Below, piece after piece: positions 1-8,215 of a DNA stretch of 64,000 nucleotides. Positions within the stretch are counted from its first letter, which is position 1, and each line of letters opens with the position of its first letter. A program made the position numbers and the translations under genes. Below the pieces are notes generated by a model, which saw only the letters and a list, made by a program, of their open reading frames with translations, was not told where the DNA came from and searched no databases. Origin of the DNA: Desulfopila sp. IMCC35008 (GTDB lineage: Bacteria; Desulfobacterota; Desulfobulbia; Desulfobulbales; Desulfocapsaceae); assembly GCF_010646885.2 (NCBI RefSeq), contig NZ_CP050700.1:3312501-3376500 (forward strand), in the 5' to 3' direction.

Positions 1-168
1 GAGAAGCTTGAATTGGCTCGGCAAGCGAGAAAGAAAAAACGTTCAGGGGGCATCCGGGGAAATAATCCACCCCACCAAGTCCCAATATCCTCTGCCGGGC
101 ATTCAGTTGGGGCCCTTTATCGGAATCGGGCCTTGACGGGGTTCCCTGCGGCGGTAGAGGGCAGTTGA
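1..168 (+). CDS. IS3-family transposase OrfB, C-terminal end (partial)
   Basis: This is the last 55 codons and stop of the DDE transposase OrfB, in the same frame and identical to the end of the complete OrfB that stops at 36499. It contains only the basic tail after the catalytic domain (ARKKKRSGG). The start and catalytic domain are outside the window, so whether this copy is intact cannot be judged. Confidence 0.9.
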   Translation, partial: EKLELARQARKKKRSGGIRGNNPPHQVPISSAGHSVGALYRNRALTGFPAAVEGS

Positions 169-241
169 AAAGCGTTGAAAGAGAAGAAACAACCAACTAA
201 CTCAACGAGGGGGATTCTCCAATTCCAAGAGAAGCATTACA
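1..241 (+). mobile_element. right end of an IS3-family element (partial copy)
   Basis: These 241 bases are identical to 36332-36572, the right end of the complete IS3-family element in this window. They hold the end of orfB and the right inverted repeat, finishing in ...GCATTACA at 241. Unique sequence begins at 242. The rest of this copy lies outside the window. Both copies have the same orientation. Confidence 0.93.
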
Positions 242-271
242 ATATAATTTGTTTAAAGGAGAAAATGAAAC

Positions 272-715
272 ATGAAAAAAGCGCATTTATGTACACCTGT
301 AGTCTTTTCTTTGTTCTTTCCGTTTTCAACAACATGTGCATCACACCATAACGGTTTCCCACAAGAAAGTGGCCAATCGCAGGTAAAGTATGAGAATTCC
401 AGTCAACTAACAGAGAACAATAGGCATTCAGAGTATTCGAGGCATCATAAAGGCCCGTGGGGGAAACCTGATAGTCGACCGAATATCCTATTTATCTTGG
501 CCGATGATTTAGGCTACTCTGATCTAGAAATCGATGAATACAACAACACTATTATAATGGTTGTCTCAGATAATGGTGCAGAAGCAATAGACCCCAAAGC
601 CACTTTCCCCCCATATATTCTAATTATTTCACGGATGTGTTTTTGGTCATTCCGTTTAAGGGGATACCCCGTTTTTTTTCCCAAACACGATATACTTAAA
701 GAATGTTTTTCTTAA
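272..715 (+). pseudogene. sulfatase relic with large internal deletion
   Basis: The 147-residue frame starts with a plausible export signal (basic MKKA, then a hydrophobic stretch ending near CASHH). It then has the N-terminal arylsulfatase signature RPNILFILADDLGYSDL at about residues 69-85. That runs straight into NNTIIMVVSDNGAE, a motif that in the family lies well over 200 residues further on. The segment carrying the C-x-P/A-x-R formylglycine site is therefore gone, and the tail after about residue 115 is unrelated. Full-length sulfatases are 450-550 residues. It begins 30 bases after the IS3 copy, so IS-associated deletion is a likely cause. No activity is expected. Confidence 0.8.
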
Positions 716-923
716 TTATAAATAGTTACTGACCGCAGGCTGAATCTCCTGGCAGACACGATCATTCGGCAATAGTCTGCTGCAACCCTATCAACAAGCT
801 CCAACCAGAGGCGGTTCCGGCCCCCCCCTGTCAGCCCTGCGACAAAACAAACAGGATTCCAGGATTCCGGCTTCTTTCAAACTGAATATTTATTCGGACG
901 GACTGTAAATTGCTGTTTATCTA

Positions 924-1644
924 TTATGGATTTTCCTGCTCCTGGCTCCTCATGCTTCTGCGCTTCTCTGCCTCCATATGCCGCCGCCGCTCCTCCTCTG
1001 TTTCAAGAAGAAGCGGTGGGACTTCCCTGGCAGCTCCATCGTCGGTAATTGCCACAAAGGTGAGATATGCCGAAGCAGTATGGTGTACCTCACCGGTCTT
1101 TATAACTGCCGTAAGTACAGCAAGAAGTATCAAGCTGAGTATGGCATCAAAAAGAGCCGCAGAAACTATTGTTTGACCCAGTCGTGTTTTGAGTAGCCCA
1201 AGGTCCATTAATATTTTCACGGATACCGGTACTGCTGTAATTGCCAGGGCGGTGCCGAGAAACAAAGACTGAGCAAATTTATACTCTGAAACAGGCAAGT
1301 AGAACCAGCCAAGGGCGAAACCGAGGAGGAGGGGGCGTAGCATACCACCAACCGCCACACCGATCGCTGGTCCAGAGGCTTTTACTAGGTTCCGAGGCCG
1401 CAGTTCAATACCGGCCAGGAGCATGAGGAAAAAAAATCGAGAGGTCGGTGAGTCACTTGAAAACTTCATTTCCTGTTAAAGCAGCAAGTACTGGCAAACT
1501 GGCAGAATAACCGTGCAGGACAAGCCCAAGGCCTATACCCGCAACCAATTCACCAACAAGTGCCGGTTGTTTCAATCGCTCTGCCACCTCACCGCACAGT
1601 CTGGTCGCCAGCAGTACTACCAGCAGAATGTAAAGTAAATTCAT
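924..1644 (-). pseudogene. Kef-type cation:proton antiporter (CPA2), frameshifted and internally deleted
   Basis: The gene starts at 1644 with MNLLYILLVVLLATRL and the typical LVGELVAGIGLGLVL segment of the Na+/H+ exchanger domain. That frame ends after EVFK at about 1453. The protein resumes in another frame at 1469 with FFFLMLLAGIELRP and continues through several membrane segments to about AYLTFVAI. It then jumps to a charged tail (EEERRRHMEAEKRRS). About 240 residues remain against 400 or more in the family. The frameshift plus loss of the later helices make this a pseudogene. Such proteins exchange K+ or Na+ for protons across the inner membrane. Confidence 0.8.
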
Positions 1645-1739
1645 GAAATTCCCCTGTTACAAATACTTCTTTAGGATTACGAGGACACCTTTTGAGACAC
1701 CCTCACATCATTCTTTCTTTACCTGAGCCGTGATGTTGG

Positions 1740-2027
1740 TTATTTGTACCTGGATATTATTGAGTTAACAGTGGTTTTTAGTAAATCAAGACCTTCTTCA
1801 ATACCTGCCTTAAGGTCTTCCCATGACTCTCCGCTTGCCTCTTTTAACTGTATGAGCTTTTCGTTGACAGTCTCCTTTTTCTGCTGCAGCTCTTCGACCT
1901 GGTTGTTAAAGTTTATTTGCACCTCAGCCTTAGCCTTTGCGGCCTGAGCCTTGAGCTTTAGAATTTCGGCGTTCCACTCATCCACCTGGGCTTGTACCTT
2001 TTGTTCATAGGCTTCTTTTTTATTCAT
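1740..2027 (-). CDS. small coiled-coil protein, sll1863-like stress-response family
   Basis: This is a 95-residue hydrophilic protein that is almost wholly alpha-helical coiled coil: MNKKEAYEQK, then DEWNAEILKLKAQAAKAKAE, a Gln/Glu/Lys-rich helix and a C-terminal segment with SWEDLKAGIEEGLD. I take the ATG at 2027 because AGAGGA stands just upstream; an in-frame ATG at 2108 lacks such a site. The pattern matches small proteins annotated as the sll1863 stress-response family, whose function is not well defined. A divergent relative of the same length lies at 11848-12135 and shares the WNAE-[IV]-LK core. There are no membrane segments or cysteines. Confidence 0.75.
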   Translation of the reverse strand: MNKKEAYEQKVQAQVDEWNAEILKLKAQAAKAKAEVQINFNNQVEELQQKKETVNEKLIQLKEASGESWEDLKAGIEEGLDLLKTTVNSIISRYK

Positions 2028-2443
2028 GATGTCCTCTTTTATGTTTTGAGCGTGGAAGTGAAAAACCTTATGTGAGAGTGTGCTCAATTTTGCTCTTATG
2101 CTGCTCATGGTTGTTTCACTGTAAAAACGATATAAACAACTATGGTGTCAAATGAGGTATTCTACCATGGGGGCGACAATGTATTAAGCCATGTCACTGA
2201 GGGTATAATTGGGAAATGCAGGTTTTCAGTTAAAGCAAAGAGGCTTGATTGAATGGAAAGGGCACAATATTTCAAAGCAATCTCAGGACACTGCTCTCTA
2301 TTAATGGAAAATGGTATTTGGAAAGAATGCCTGGGGAGGGGGGCTGTCAGGCTATCTGAGACACAACGGAAAACCACATGATGAGTAGTGATAACGTTTT
2401 TTTACACCTTAGTTGTCAGACGGTACCTATGATTTTGCAGGTG
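2028..2443. other. intergenic, no gene recognised
   Basis: This 416-base stretch separates the coiled-coil gene from the end of the histidine kinase gene, both on the minus strand. A 71-codon minus frame at 2162-2377 has no recognisable domain and a composition unlike a protein. I see no convincing terminator or repeat. Confidence 0.5.
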
Positions 2444-3661
2444 TCACTTAAGTGGTAGGATAGCCTTCATTCGTGTACCTCCATCTGTTTTTGAATCAAG
2501 GTGAAATGACCCTCCAAAAATTTCACAACGCTCTCTCATGGCAACTAAACCATAGCCACCAAGAGGGTCCTTGTTCGCCAATGTCTTTTTGACATCAAAG
2601 CCGCATCCGTTATCTGCAATTGATAAAGAGATTGAATGTCCGCCATCGCAGTATTCTAGAGAAAGTTGAACTATATCTGCGTTGCTATGTCGTTCAGCAT
2701 TCGTCAACCCTTCCTGGATAATGCGGTAGATATTAATTTTCATTGCTTCGGGAATATCTTGCTCGGATATTTCAGAACTATAGTCTATTTTAATATCCCC
2801 ATACAGGCGGTGGAATTGACGGAGGTACCAGGCGATGGTTGCGGCCAATCCCAAATCGTCCAGGGTCGAGGGCCGGAGATTGGCAGAGATTCGCTTTGTT
2901 TCTTTGATGGTTGCGGCGAGGTAGCCTACTTCTTTATCCAAAGAGTCGTCGAGCTTGTTGCCATTACTGCTTCGCACAATCTCCTTTTCTTCAAGACTAA
3001 ATTTTATTGCCGCAAGGCTCGCTCCAATACTGTCGTGGAGTTCTTTTGAAATAGTTTGTCTGTCTGCTTCAAGAATATCCAAAGTATGCCTGGATATCTT
3101 TTTTAGTCGTTCTCTTGAGAGTGTCAGGGCATCGCTGATACGGTTTTTTTCCATGATTTCCTTTTCAAGTTCAGCAATTGTATTATTTAATGTCTCGGTT
3201 CTTTGAGCGATTTGTTGCTCTAGTTGATCCATCAATTCTTTCATGTGCTGTTGTTGAATAACTGTACCAGTTATATCCTGTCCCAAGCAAAGAGCGGTCT
3301 GTAAACAATCTTTACAATCACCCAGTATCACCGTAAAAAACTCCCAAATTACAGGTTCGTCTCGGTCAGATCTTACACTGATTTGGAAAGTGTCTGAAGA
3401 TTTACCCGCATCAAAAAAATCTGACACTTTGAGTTCACTATTTTTGGGGGGATATGGCTCAAGAGAGTGAAGTAGATCTTTACAGGTGGCGGCGGTATCT
3501 CCGGCAACAATTCCTAGCTCATGCTGGACAATACGATTGGCCCAGAGCAGGTGCCCGTCATCAGTGACAACAAATACTGGAATAGGAGCATTGTCGAGTA
3601 CCCGGAACGTTCCTATTTCCAGCACATTGTCTTTGTGATTTGTCCAAATTTCATCAATCAT
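2444..3661 (-). CDS. sensor histidine kinase, NarL/NarX-type (PAS, HisKA_3, HATPase)
   Basis: This 405-residue cytoplasmic kinase has no membrane segment. Residues about 20-135 look like a PAS domain (APIPVFVVTDDGHLLWAN) and contain a Cys-rich stretch, GDCKDCLQTALCLGQDIT. A coiled coil follows at about 140-190. The HisKA_3 dimerisation helix carries the phospho-acceptor histidine in SKELHDSIGASLAAIKF (about residue 210). The HATPase domain has an N-box-like NAERHSNA, DNGCGFD and GYGLVAMRER. It should autophosphorylate and pass phosphate to the response regulator encoded just upstream (77-base gap, same strand). The signal is unknown; the PAS domain and cysteines would suit a soluble redox or small-molecule cue, which is inference. 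Confidence 0.93.
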   Translation of the reverse strand: MIDEIWTNHKDNVLEIGTFRVLDNAPIPVFVVTDDGHLLWANRIVQHELGIVAGDTAATCKDLLHSLEPYPPKNSELKVSDFFDAGKSSDTFQISVRSDRDEPVIWEFFTVILGDCKDCLQTALCLGQDITGTVIQQQHMKELMDQLEQQIAQRTETLNNTIAELEKEIMEKNRISDALTLSRERLKKISRHTLDILEADRQTISKELHDSIGASLAAIKFSLEEKEIVRSSNGNKLDDSLDKEVGYLAATIKETKRISANLRPSTLDDLGLAATIAWYLRQFHRLYGDIKIDYSSEISEQDIPEAMKINIYRIIQEGLTNAERHSNADIVQLSLEYCDGGHSISLSIADNGCGFDVKKTLANKDPLGGYGLVAMRERCEIFGGSFHLDSKTDGGTRMKAILPLK

Positions 3662-3738
3662 ATATTGTTCCGGCTATTGGTAGAGTTCCATACCTAATAG
3701 CTCATTTTTGTTTGTACCAAGGTGTTGAAATAAGGCTG

Positions 3739-4413
3739 CTACATTATTTTGGCTTCAACAAGTCCTTTCTGAATAGCAAAGGTAGTCAGTTGAGCAACAT
3801 TGTGTAAATCCAGTTTACTTATGAGATTTGAGCGGTGCTTCTCAACCGTTTTCACGCTGATATGGAGAAAACCAGCAATCTCCTTGTTTGAATACCCTTC
3901 GGCCAAAAGTTTCAGGACTTCTCTTTCGCGTTGAGTAACGGTGTCCCAGTCACTTTCTTCCTTGAGTGTTTTTTTACTATCTAGATAACCTTCAATTACC
4001 TGATCTGATATTCCCGGGCTGATATAGGACTTTCCCTGTAAGACACTGTCGATTGCAACCATTAATTCCTTCCGGCTTGCATCCTTTATACAATAACCAT
4101 TTACTCCCGCGTCAAATGCTTCAAGAACATACTGATCCGACTCGTGTATCGTCAATGCAAGGATTTTGATTTCGGGAAGATCTCGTTTTATCTCCTTCAT
4201 CACCGAAATGCCGCTGATCTTTGGGATGGAAAGATCGAGTAATACCATTTCGGGTTTTACTTGCCTGATCTTTCGGATTGCATCTAAACCATCTTCAGCG
4301 TCTCCAACTATTTCAATATCACCACGACTGTTGAGCATTGATTTCAAACCTTCTCGAAACAATTGGTGATCTTCGACGATGAAGACTTTGTGTTTCTTAT
4401 GCATGTGCATCAC
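3739..4413 (-). CDS. NarL/FixJ-family response regulator
   Basis: This is a 224-residue two-domain regulator. The receiver domain (about 8-122) has the acidic pair in VFIVEDHQLF, the phospho-acceptor Asp in MVLLDLSIPKISG and the conserved Lys in GYCIKDASRKEL. The LuxR-type helix-turn-helix is at about 155-215 (TQREREVLKLLAEGYSNKEI and VKTVEKHRSNLISKL). It lies directly upstream of the histidine kinase gene and is probably transcribed with it. The annotated first codon is GTG followed by ATG; an ATG three codons later is also possible, and no strong ribosome site distinguishes them. Targets cannot be read from the sequence. Confidence 0.94.
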   Translation of the reverse strand: MMHMHKKHKVFIVEDHQLFREGLKSMLNSRGDIEIVGDAEDGLDAIRKIRQVKPEMVLLDLSIPKISGISVMKEIKRDLPEIKILALTIHESDQYVLEAFDAGVNGYCIKDASRKELMVAIDSVLQGKSYISPGISDQVIEGYLDSKKTLKEESDWDTVTQREREVLKLLAEGYSNKEIAGFLHISVKTVEKHRSNLISKLDLHNVAQLTTFAIQKGLVEAKIM

Positions 4414-4798
4414 ATTTGATGAAATTTGTTAATGGGCAATCCTCGTTCATGTTAAGAAAAATATACCATAAAAGCGAACCAGGGATATGTCCATCGTGTT
4501 TTTAATACGCGATGCATCTACAGGGGGGTATCGGATATGTTGTGTTGTGCCCGTATAATTGATACAGGAGTGGGAAGGCGGTAATTATAGCCAAATAGTA
4601 AGGTCTTTTCTTGCCTCATTTTAAGTATCTCTTCAGCTATTCCTCGCATTCTGAAAATATCACCAGATAGTTTAGTTTTGCAGGTTTTTTTTAACCTAAT
4701 CAACCATGACTTACAAATAGCGAAGAATGAGTGAACGTAAAAAAACAGTAACCAGCACCAAGCCTCTCAAAAACACAGAGAGTAAATAAATCCTCGTT
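4414..4798. other. intergenic next to attC-like site
   Basis: This 385-base AT-rich stretch lies upstream of the response regulator gene, whose promoter it should hold. If the attC-like site at 4799-4861 is used in its minus-strand orientation, this would be the start of the next cassette. The only frame is a 61-codon minus ORF (4518-4703) that I do not recognise and cannot support as a gene. Confidence 0.5.
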
Positions 4799-4861
4799 GA
4801 CTAACGAATAAGGTTAGATTGTGAGAGCGCAGCGAGCCACAATCTGAACCGTTTGTTGGAC
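4799..4861 (-). other. integron attC-like recombination site
   Basis: The site folds into a long imperfect hairpin with attC architecture. Read on the minus strand: an outer box GTCCAAC (exact RYYYAAC), a 4-base spacer, an inner box GGTTCAGATTGTG, a loop with GCTCGCTGCGC, an inner box CACAATCTAACC, a spacer and an outer box GTTAGTC (GTTRRRY with one mismatch). The inner boxes pair perfectly except for a single extra C on the left arm. This reproduces the extrahelical base that sets attC polarity. The outer boxes pair imperfectly, as is usual. No integron integrase is in the window. The alternative is a terminal hairpin of the adjacent IS91-like element. Confidence 0.6.
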
Positions 4862-4994
4862 AAGCCCGGTCTCTATTATAGAAAATTGCTTTTTTATGCT
4901 GGGGTGGTGAACAGGGCAATTGGGAAGGAGAAAAAAAATAGTCTCTTGCTCTCTTACCTGTTTTTTCAGGTTGGAAGCTTCAGTCGAGACGGAA

Positions 4995-5038
4995 ATTGCC
5001 CATATTTAGGCATAGTTGCCCATTGCCGATAAAATCGG
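4995..5038. repeat. short direct repeats and hairpin after IS91-like transposase
   Basis: TTGCCCAT occurs twice in direct orientation (4996-5003 and 5016-5023). It is followed by a perfect 5-bp hairpin, CCGAT-AAA-ATCGG, at 5026-5038 and a short T-run. This lies 55 bases beyond the transposase stop, where IS91-family elements place their rolling-circle origin end. A role in transposition is inferred from position only. Confidence 0.4.
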
Positions 5039-5092
5039 ATTTTGAAAAGGCGTATGTCTTTGTAGGTCACATAACCGTTTTTCCTATCATGT

Positions 5093-6175
5093 TCAGGTTA
5101 AGCAAGCAGTCAGCAAGGCGGTCGGTTTACGAATGCGTGTTTTTACGATATTCATTGGCTTGCCGCATCGTGGGCAGGTGATTGTTGCCCGCTCTTTTTT
5201 CCGTTTGAGCATGAAAAAGAGAGGTTTCCTCATTACCAACTGCAGGAGTTTTAAAAGTTTTTTACTGCAGGGATGGAGAAAGCCGTAGCATCTCGTTCTT
5301 TGAAAACCTTTCGGTAAAACATGGAGCATCAACAGGTAGAGAAAATATTCTCCGCTAACGGTCCTGGTTCGATACGCTTTGCTTTCAGCATGCATGTATC
5401 TGAATGTGACTTCGCCATTCTCGCAGCGCAGAATGTCCTTTTCTTGAATGACGCCCTTGTATAGATATTTGCCGAGATAGATGAAGGCCTTATCGCCGTT
5501 GCCGACATCCCTGCAGTCAACCACCCAATCTTTCGGGGTAGTTGCAGGGACGTACAGTCCCTGGTCGACAGCGGCCTCCAGCAGTTTTGCCCTGAAGACC
5601 TTGGCCAGGTTCTTATGGTTGAAAAGATAGCCGGCGGATTTCACCCGCCACATGCCACTTTTCTCATTGATGCTTGCAGCGGGCATGACCACATGGATAT
5701 GGGGATGAAAATCGAGATTTCTGGCTTTGGTATGCAATACGGTGGTGAATCCTGCCGAGCCACGCAGTTTTTTATCGTTGCTGGTAAATGTCTTCAGAAC
5801 ATCCTGGACGCAGGAGAACATCAGTGAGTAGATGAGCTTCTGGTTCTTCCAGGTGAGGTCGCGGAGTTGTTGCGGCAAGGTAAAGGTGGCCAGATAATAG
5901 GTGGCGGGCAACCGCTTGTCGAGTTGATTTTCAATCCATTGCCAGTTTTCGTGGTTCTGGCAATGGGGACAGTTCCTGTTGCCGCAGGAATGCGGGATAT
6001 ATACCCGCTCGGTGCAGTCCAGGTCGGAGCAGCTTGCCAGCATATGCAACCCCTGCTTCGACCTGCACCGTTTCATATCACGCAGCGCTTTTTTATGGCC
6101 GGGCAAGAGAACATCTTGGTACTTCTCAAGAAAAGTCGTTTCGAAATGGTTGATAATGGAGGAGAGAAGAATCAT
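5093..6175 (-). CDS. IS91-family transposase (HUH/Y2 rolling-circle)
   Basis: This 360-residue transposase cuts one strand and drives rolling-circle transposition. An N-terminal zinc-binding region (about 40-80) has CSDLDC and CGNRNCPHCQ. The metal-binding HUH motif is HPHIHV (about 160). The paired catalytic tyrosines are in YLGKYLYKG (about 235). A second Cys pair, CPRCGKP, is near the C-terminus. I choose the ATG at 6175 because it overlaps the recombinase stop codon (ATGA) and GGGAGG stands upstream; the longer frame from 6190 adds five residues. All key residues are present, so it may be functional. Confidence 0.9.
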   Translation of the reverse strand: MILLSSIINHFETTFLEKYQDVLLPGHKKALRDMKRCRSKQGLHMLASCSDLDCTERVYIPHSCGNRNCPHCQNHENWQWIENQLDKRLPATYYLATFTLPQQLRDLTWKNQKLIYSLMFSCVQDVLKTFTSNDKKLRGSAGFTTVLHTKARNLDFHPHIHVVMPAASINEKSGMWRVKSAGYLFNHKNLAKVFRAKLLEAAVDQGLYVPATTPKDWVVDCRDVGNGDKAFIYLGKYLYKGVIQEKDILRCENGEVTFRYMHAESKAYRTRTVSGEYFLYLLMLHVLPKGFQRTRCYGFLHPCSKKLLKLLQLVMRKPLFFMLKRKKERATITCPRCGKPMNIVKTRIRKPTALLTACLT

Positions 6176-7086
6176 TTCCAACCTCCCCACTGAATATCAA
6201 CGGAATGAACCAGGGTGTTGATTGCCTGATAGGCATTGTTTTTGGTTTTTGTGGTTAAGTGCGTATATCGCGCGGTGGTCAGGATGCTGACATGCCCTAA
6301 AATCTGCTGCAATTCGACGAGATCGACACCAGCTTCCAGCAAATGGGTGGCGAAGGCGTGACGGAGCGAGTGGCAAGAGATCTGTTTTTTGATCCCGAGC
6401 TCCTCGACAACGGTTTTCATTGCGACCTGAATACCGCCCCGGTCCAGAGGAGTCTCGGCCAGGTGGGCCTTTTTCAACCCTCTTTTGCGATTGGGGAAAA
6501 TAAACTGCGGATGCCTGTGCATCTGCCAAAAGGATCTCAATACATGGAGCGTATAGTCAGTTATCGGCACCAGTCTGTCTTTGTTGCCTTTGGCGTTTCG
6601 AACATGGACCCGCATAGTGGTGCGGTCGATATCGCCAACTTTCAGGTTGATCCCTTCGCCAAGGCGTAATCCCATGCTGTAGGCGGTAAAGAAAAAGACC
6701 TTGTAGCTGATGGTGGTGGTTGCCGCCAGTAAGGCATTGAGCTGCTCAACGGACAATATGTCCGGGATCCTCGAGGTTTTCGGCGGCTTGACCAGGGGAA
6801 TATCCTGCCATGGTTTATTCAAGACATGGGTGTAAAAGAATTTCAGGCCATAGAGATCGAGTTTGACCGCGCTCCAGGATCTGGACTCCAACAGGTCGTG
6901 AAAATAGTCGAGTAACTCGTCTGGGGAAAGGTCGGCAATTTCGCCATCGAAATAGTTGCCGATGCGCCTGAGCGCCCGGGAGTACGCCTCCACTGTTTTT
7001 GGTTGCAGGCCGTTGAGTTTCAGGCACTTGAGGTGTTTTTGATAATGTGTCGAAAATTGCGGATCGCTTGGCATCTTGCAGTTCAT
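6172..7086 (-). CDS. tyrosine recombinase associated with IS91-like element
   Basis: This 304-residue phage-integrase-family recombinase has an N-terminal SAM-like core-binding domain (about 12-95) and a catalytic domain (about 110-290). The catalytic residues are visible: Arg in GLRLGEGINLKV, Lys in AKGNKDRLVPI, the HSLRHAFATHLL box, the HVSILTTARYTH box and the nucleophilic Tyr in ARYTH. The ATG at 7086 has an ideal site, AAGGAGG, 6 bases upstream. It lacks the extra helical insertion of integron integrases (IntI) and ends in ATGA overlap with the HUH transposase. Such pairing is known for one branch of IS91 elements. Confidence 0.9.
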   Translation of the reverse strand: MNCKMPSDPQFSTHYQKHLKCLKLNGLQPKTVEAYSRALRRIGNYFDGEIADLSPDELLDYFHDLLESRSWSAVKLDLYGLKFFYTHVLNKPWQDIPLVKPPKTSRIPDILSVEQLNALLAATTTISYKVFFFTAYSMGLRLGEGINLKVGDIDRTTMRVHVRNAKGNKDRLVPITDYTLHVLRSFWQMHRHPQFIFPNRKRGLKKAHLAETPLDRGGIQVAMKTVVEELGIKKQISCHSLRHAFATHLLEAGVDLVELQQILGHVSILTTARYTHLTTKTKNNAYQAINTLVHSVDIQWGGWK

Positions 7087-7483
7087 TGTAACCTCCTTCA
7101 AGTAATAAGGGTTGCTGCCGACAAAAGTATCTTGCATTGTCGGCTCGTTCTTATTACTGAAAAAGCAATGGGTTACAAAATGCAACTTGATATGTTTCGG
7201 AGGGTGTCTGCCGCGTAGCGGCTTCGTCCAACCAGATCATTAAGGTCGATGTCGCTGCTCCAGTGCCCAGTGTACCCATACTAGTGACAAACCGGCTCCC
7301 TGCTCTATGCCAGAAAGCTAAGGCACATACAACTGTGAAAGTGAAGAGAAAAGAGAGGCTTGCCGCTGCAACAAGTGTTGAAAGGTTGCCCATGAGAGTG
7401 AAATGTGCTGCTAGTCCCCCAGGCCGATGATTGCTCGATCAGGAACTCCTGCATCATCAGTGTGCTTAAAGGTGGCTGGTAGT
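7087..7483. other. intergenic, probable element boundary
   Basis: This stretch holds the ribosome site of the recombinase gene, a small GCCGC-TAC-GCGGC hairpin at 7209-7223 and the candidate element end at 7226-7232. Minus frames at 7154-7393 and 7305-7487 overlap each other and show no recognisable domain, apart from a hydrophobic stretch that could be chance. Confidence 0.4.
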
Positions 7484-8215
7484 TCACCCGCCCGTGCCAC
7501 CAGATGTTTCGTAATCACGGTCTAAAGTTATGTCTGGGTCATAGTCAGGGCTGTTTTTTATCTGTTTACTAGAAACGCCGACCTCAACGCTTCCATCACT
7601 CCACTCAATATGCTCAACCCAGTCTGGTGAAATAATGACCTTTCGACTACCTGGTAACCAGTTGCTGGTATCAACGACAAGATATCTTATTAACCAGGTT
7701 TCCTCATCGACAATAAAATCCTCAACGTGGCCGATTTTGGTATCAGTTGCCTTAATGGAGTAAGAAAGTATTTCGTGGCTCGATCGAAGGTGATTTTCCT
7801 CTTTATCATTGGCTACTTCTTTTTGTAAATCCTCTGTTCGTTGCAGCAGACGAGGAAATGGATAGTGCCCCCAAGTCAAAGGCCCTTCCCAATAGTTTCC
7901 CCAGTCATGATAATGATTGAAAAGTATTTCATACTGTCTTGAGACTGGAGCATCGACGCCGAGATCTGGTGAGTTTTTTATTTGTTCTTTAGTGAGCCCT
8001 ACACTGATTGTCTGCGTTGATTGTTCCGCCGAACCAATAGAAATTGGGGATATAAGCACCTTGCGTCCTGGAAGCCATTTATGAGTATCACCAACAAGAT
8101 AGCGGACTGTCCAAGTGCTATCATCAAAGAGAAAATCATTGCATCGTCCTATATTGCCATCCTGGGCACCTAGTTCATATCCCTGCATCTCCTTAATACT
8201 TTTCAAACTAGTCAT
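7484..8215 (-). CDS. double PRC-barrel domain protein
   Basis: This 243-residue soluble protein is built from two PRC-barrel repeats. Repeat 1 (about 1-80) has the pattern SLKSIKEMQGYELGAQDG, then FLFDDSTWTVRYLVGDT and KVLISP. Repeat 2 (about 135-215) has SYSIKATDTKIGHVEDFIVD, WLIRYLVVDTSNWLPG and KVIISPDWV. The linker contains HYHDWGNYWEGP and a short coiled coil. Both halves end with QIKNSPD, which marks an internal duplication. The ATG at 8215 follows GGGAGG. PRC barrels occur in ribosome maturation factors and in stress-related proteins of unknown role; this one resembles the latter group. No partner gene is evident. Confidence 0.85.
   Translation of the reverse strand: MTSLKSIKEMQGYELGAQDGNIGRCNDFLFDDSTWTVRYLVGDTHKWLPGRKVLISPISIGSAEQSTQTISVGLTKEQIKNSPDLGVDAPVSRQYEILFNHYHDWGNYWEGPLTWGHYPFPRLLQRTEDLQKEVANDKEENHLRSSHEILSYSIKATDTKIGHVEDFIVDEETWLIRYLVVDTSNWLPGSRKVIISPDWVEHIEWSDGSVEVGVSSKQIKNSPDYDPDITLDRDYETSGGTGG

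Larger units (their letters stand above)
4855..7232 (-). mobile_element. IS91-like element with coupled tyrosine recombinase
   Basis: The element contains a tyrosine recombinase gene and an overlapping IS91-family HUH (Y2) transposase gene on the minus strand. Its ends are not certain. I propose 4855 and 7232 because the sequence GTTGGAC occurs at 4855-4861 on the plus strand and as its inverse at 7226-7232, both facing inward and both followed by similar bases (AAGCCCG and GAAGCCG). IS91 elements do not normally carry terminal inverted repeats, so this may be coincidence or a cassette boundary. Repeats and a hairpin lie after the transposase gene, where the replication origin end would be. 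Confidence 0.5.

Noticed and set aside
2162..2377. 71-codon minus-strand ORF
   Set aside because: No ribosome site, no domain, and composition typical of random frame; neighbours explain nothing about it.
4518..4703. 61-codon minus-strand ORF near the attC-like site as a cassette gene
   Set aside because: It would have the right orientation, but nothing in its sequence or start context supports translation.
6172..7086. Integron integrase (IntI) to go with the attC-like site
   Set aside because: The recombinase lacks the IntI-specific insertion before the HxxR box and is coupled to an IS91-type transposase.
7226..7300. Second attC site starting with GTCCAAC at 7226
   Set aside because: No matching GTTRRRY box and no internal pairing could be found in the following 270 bases.
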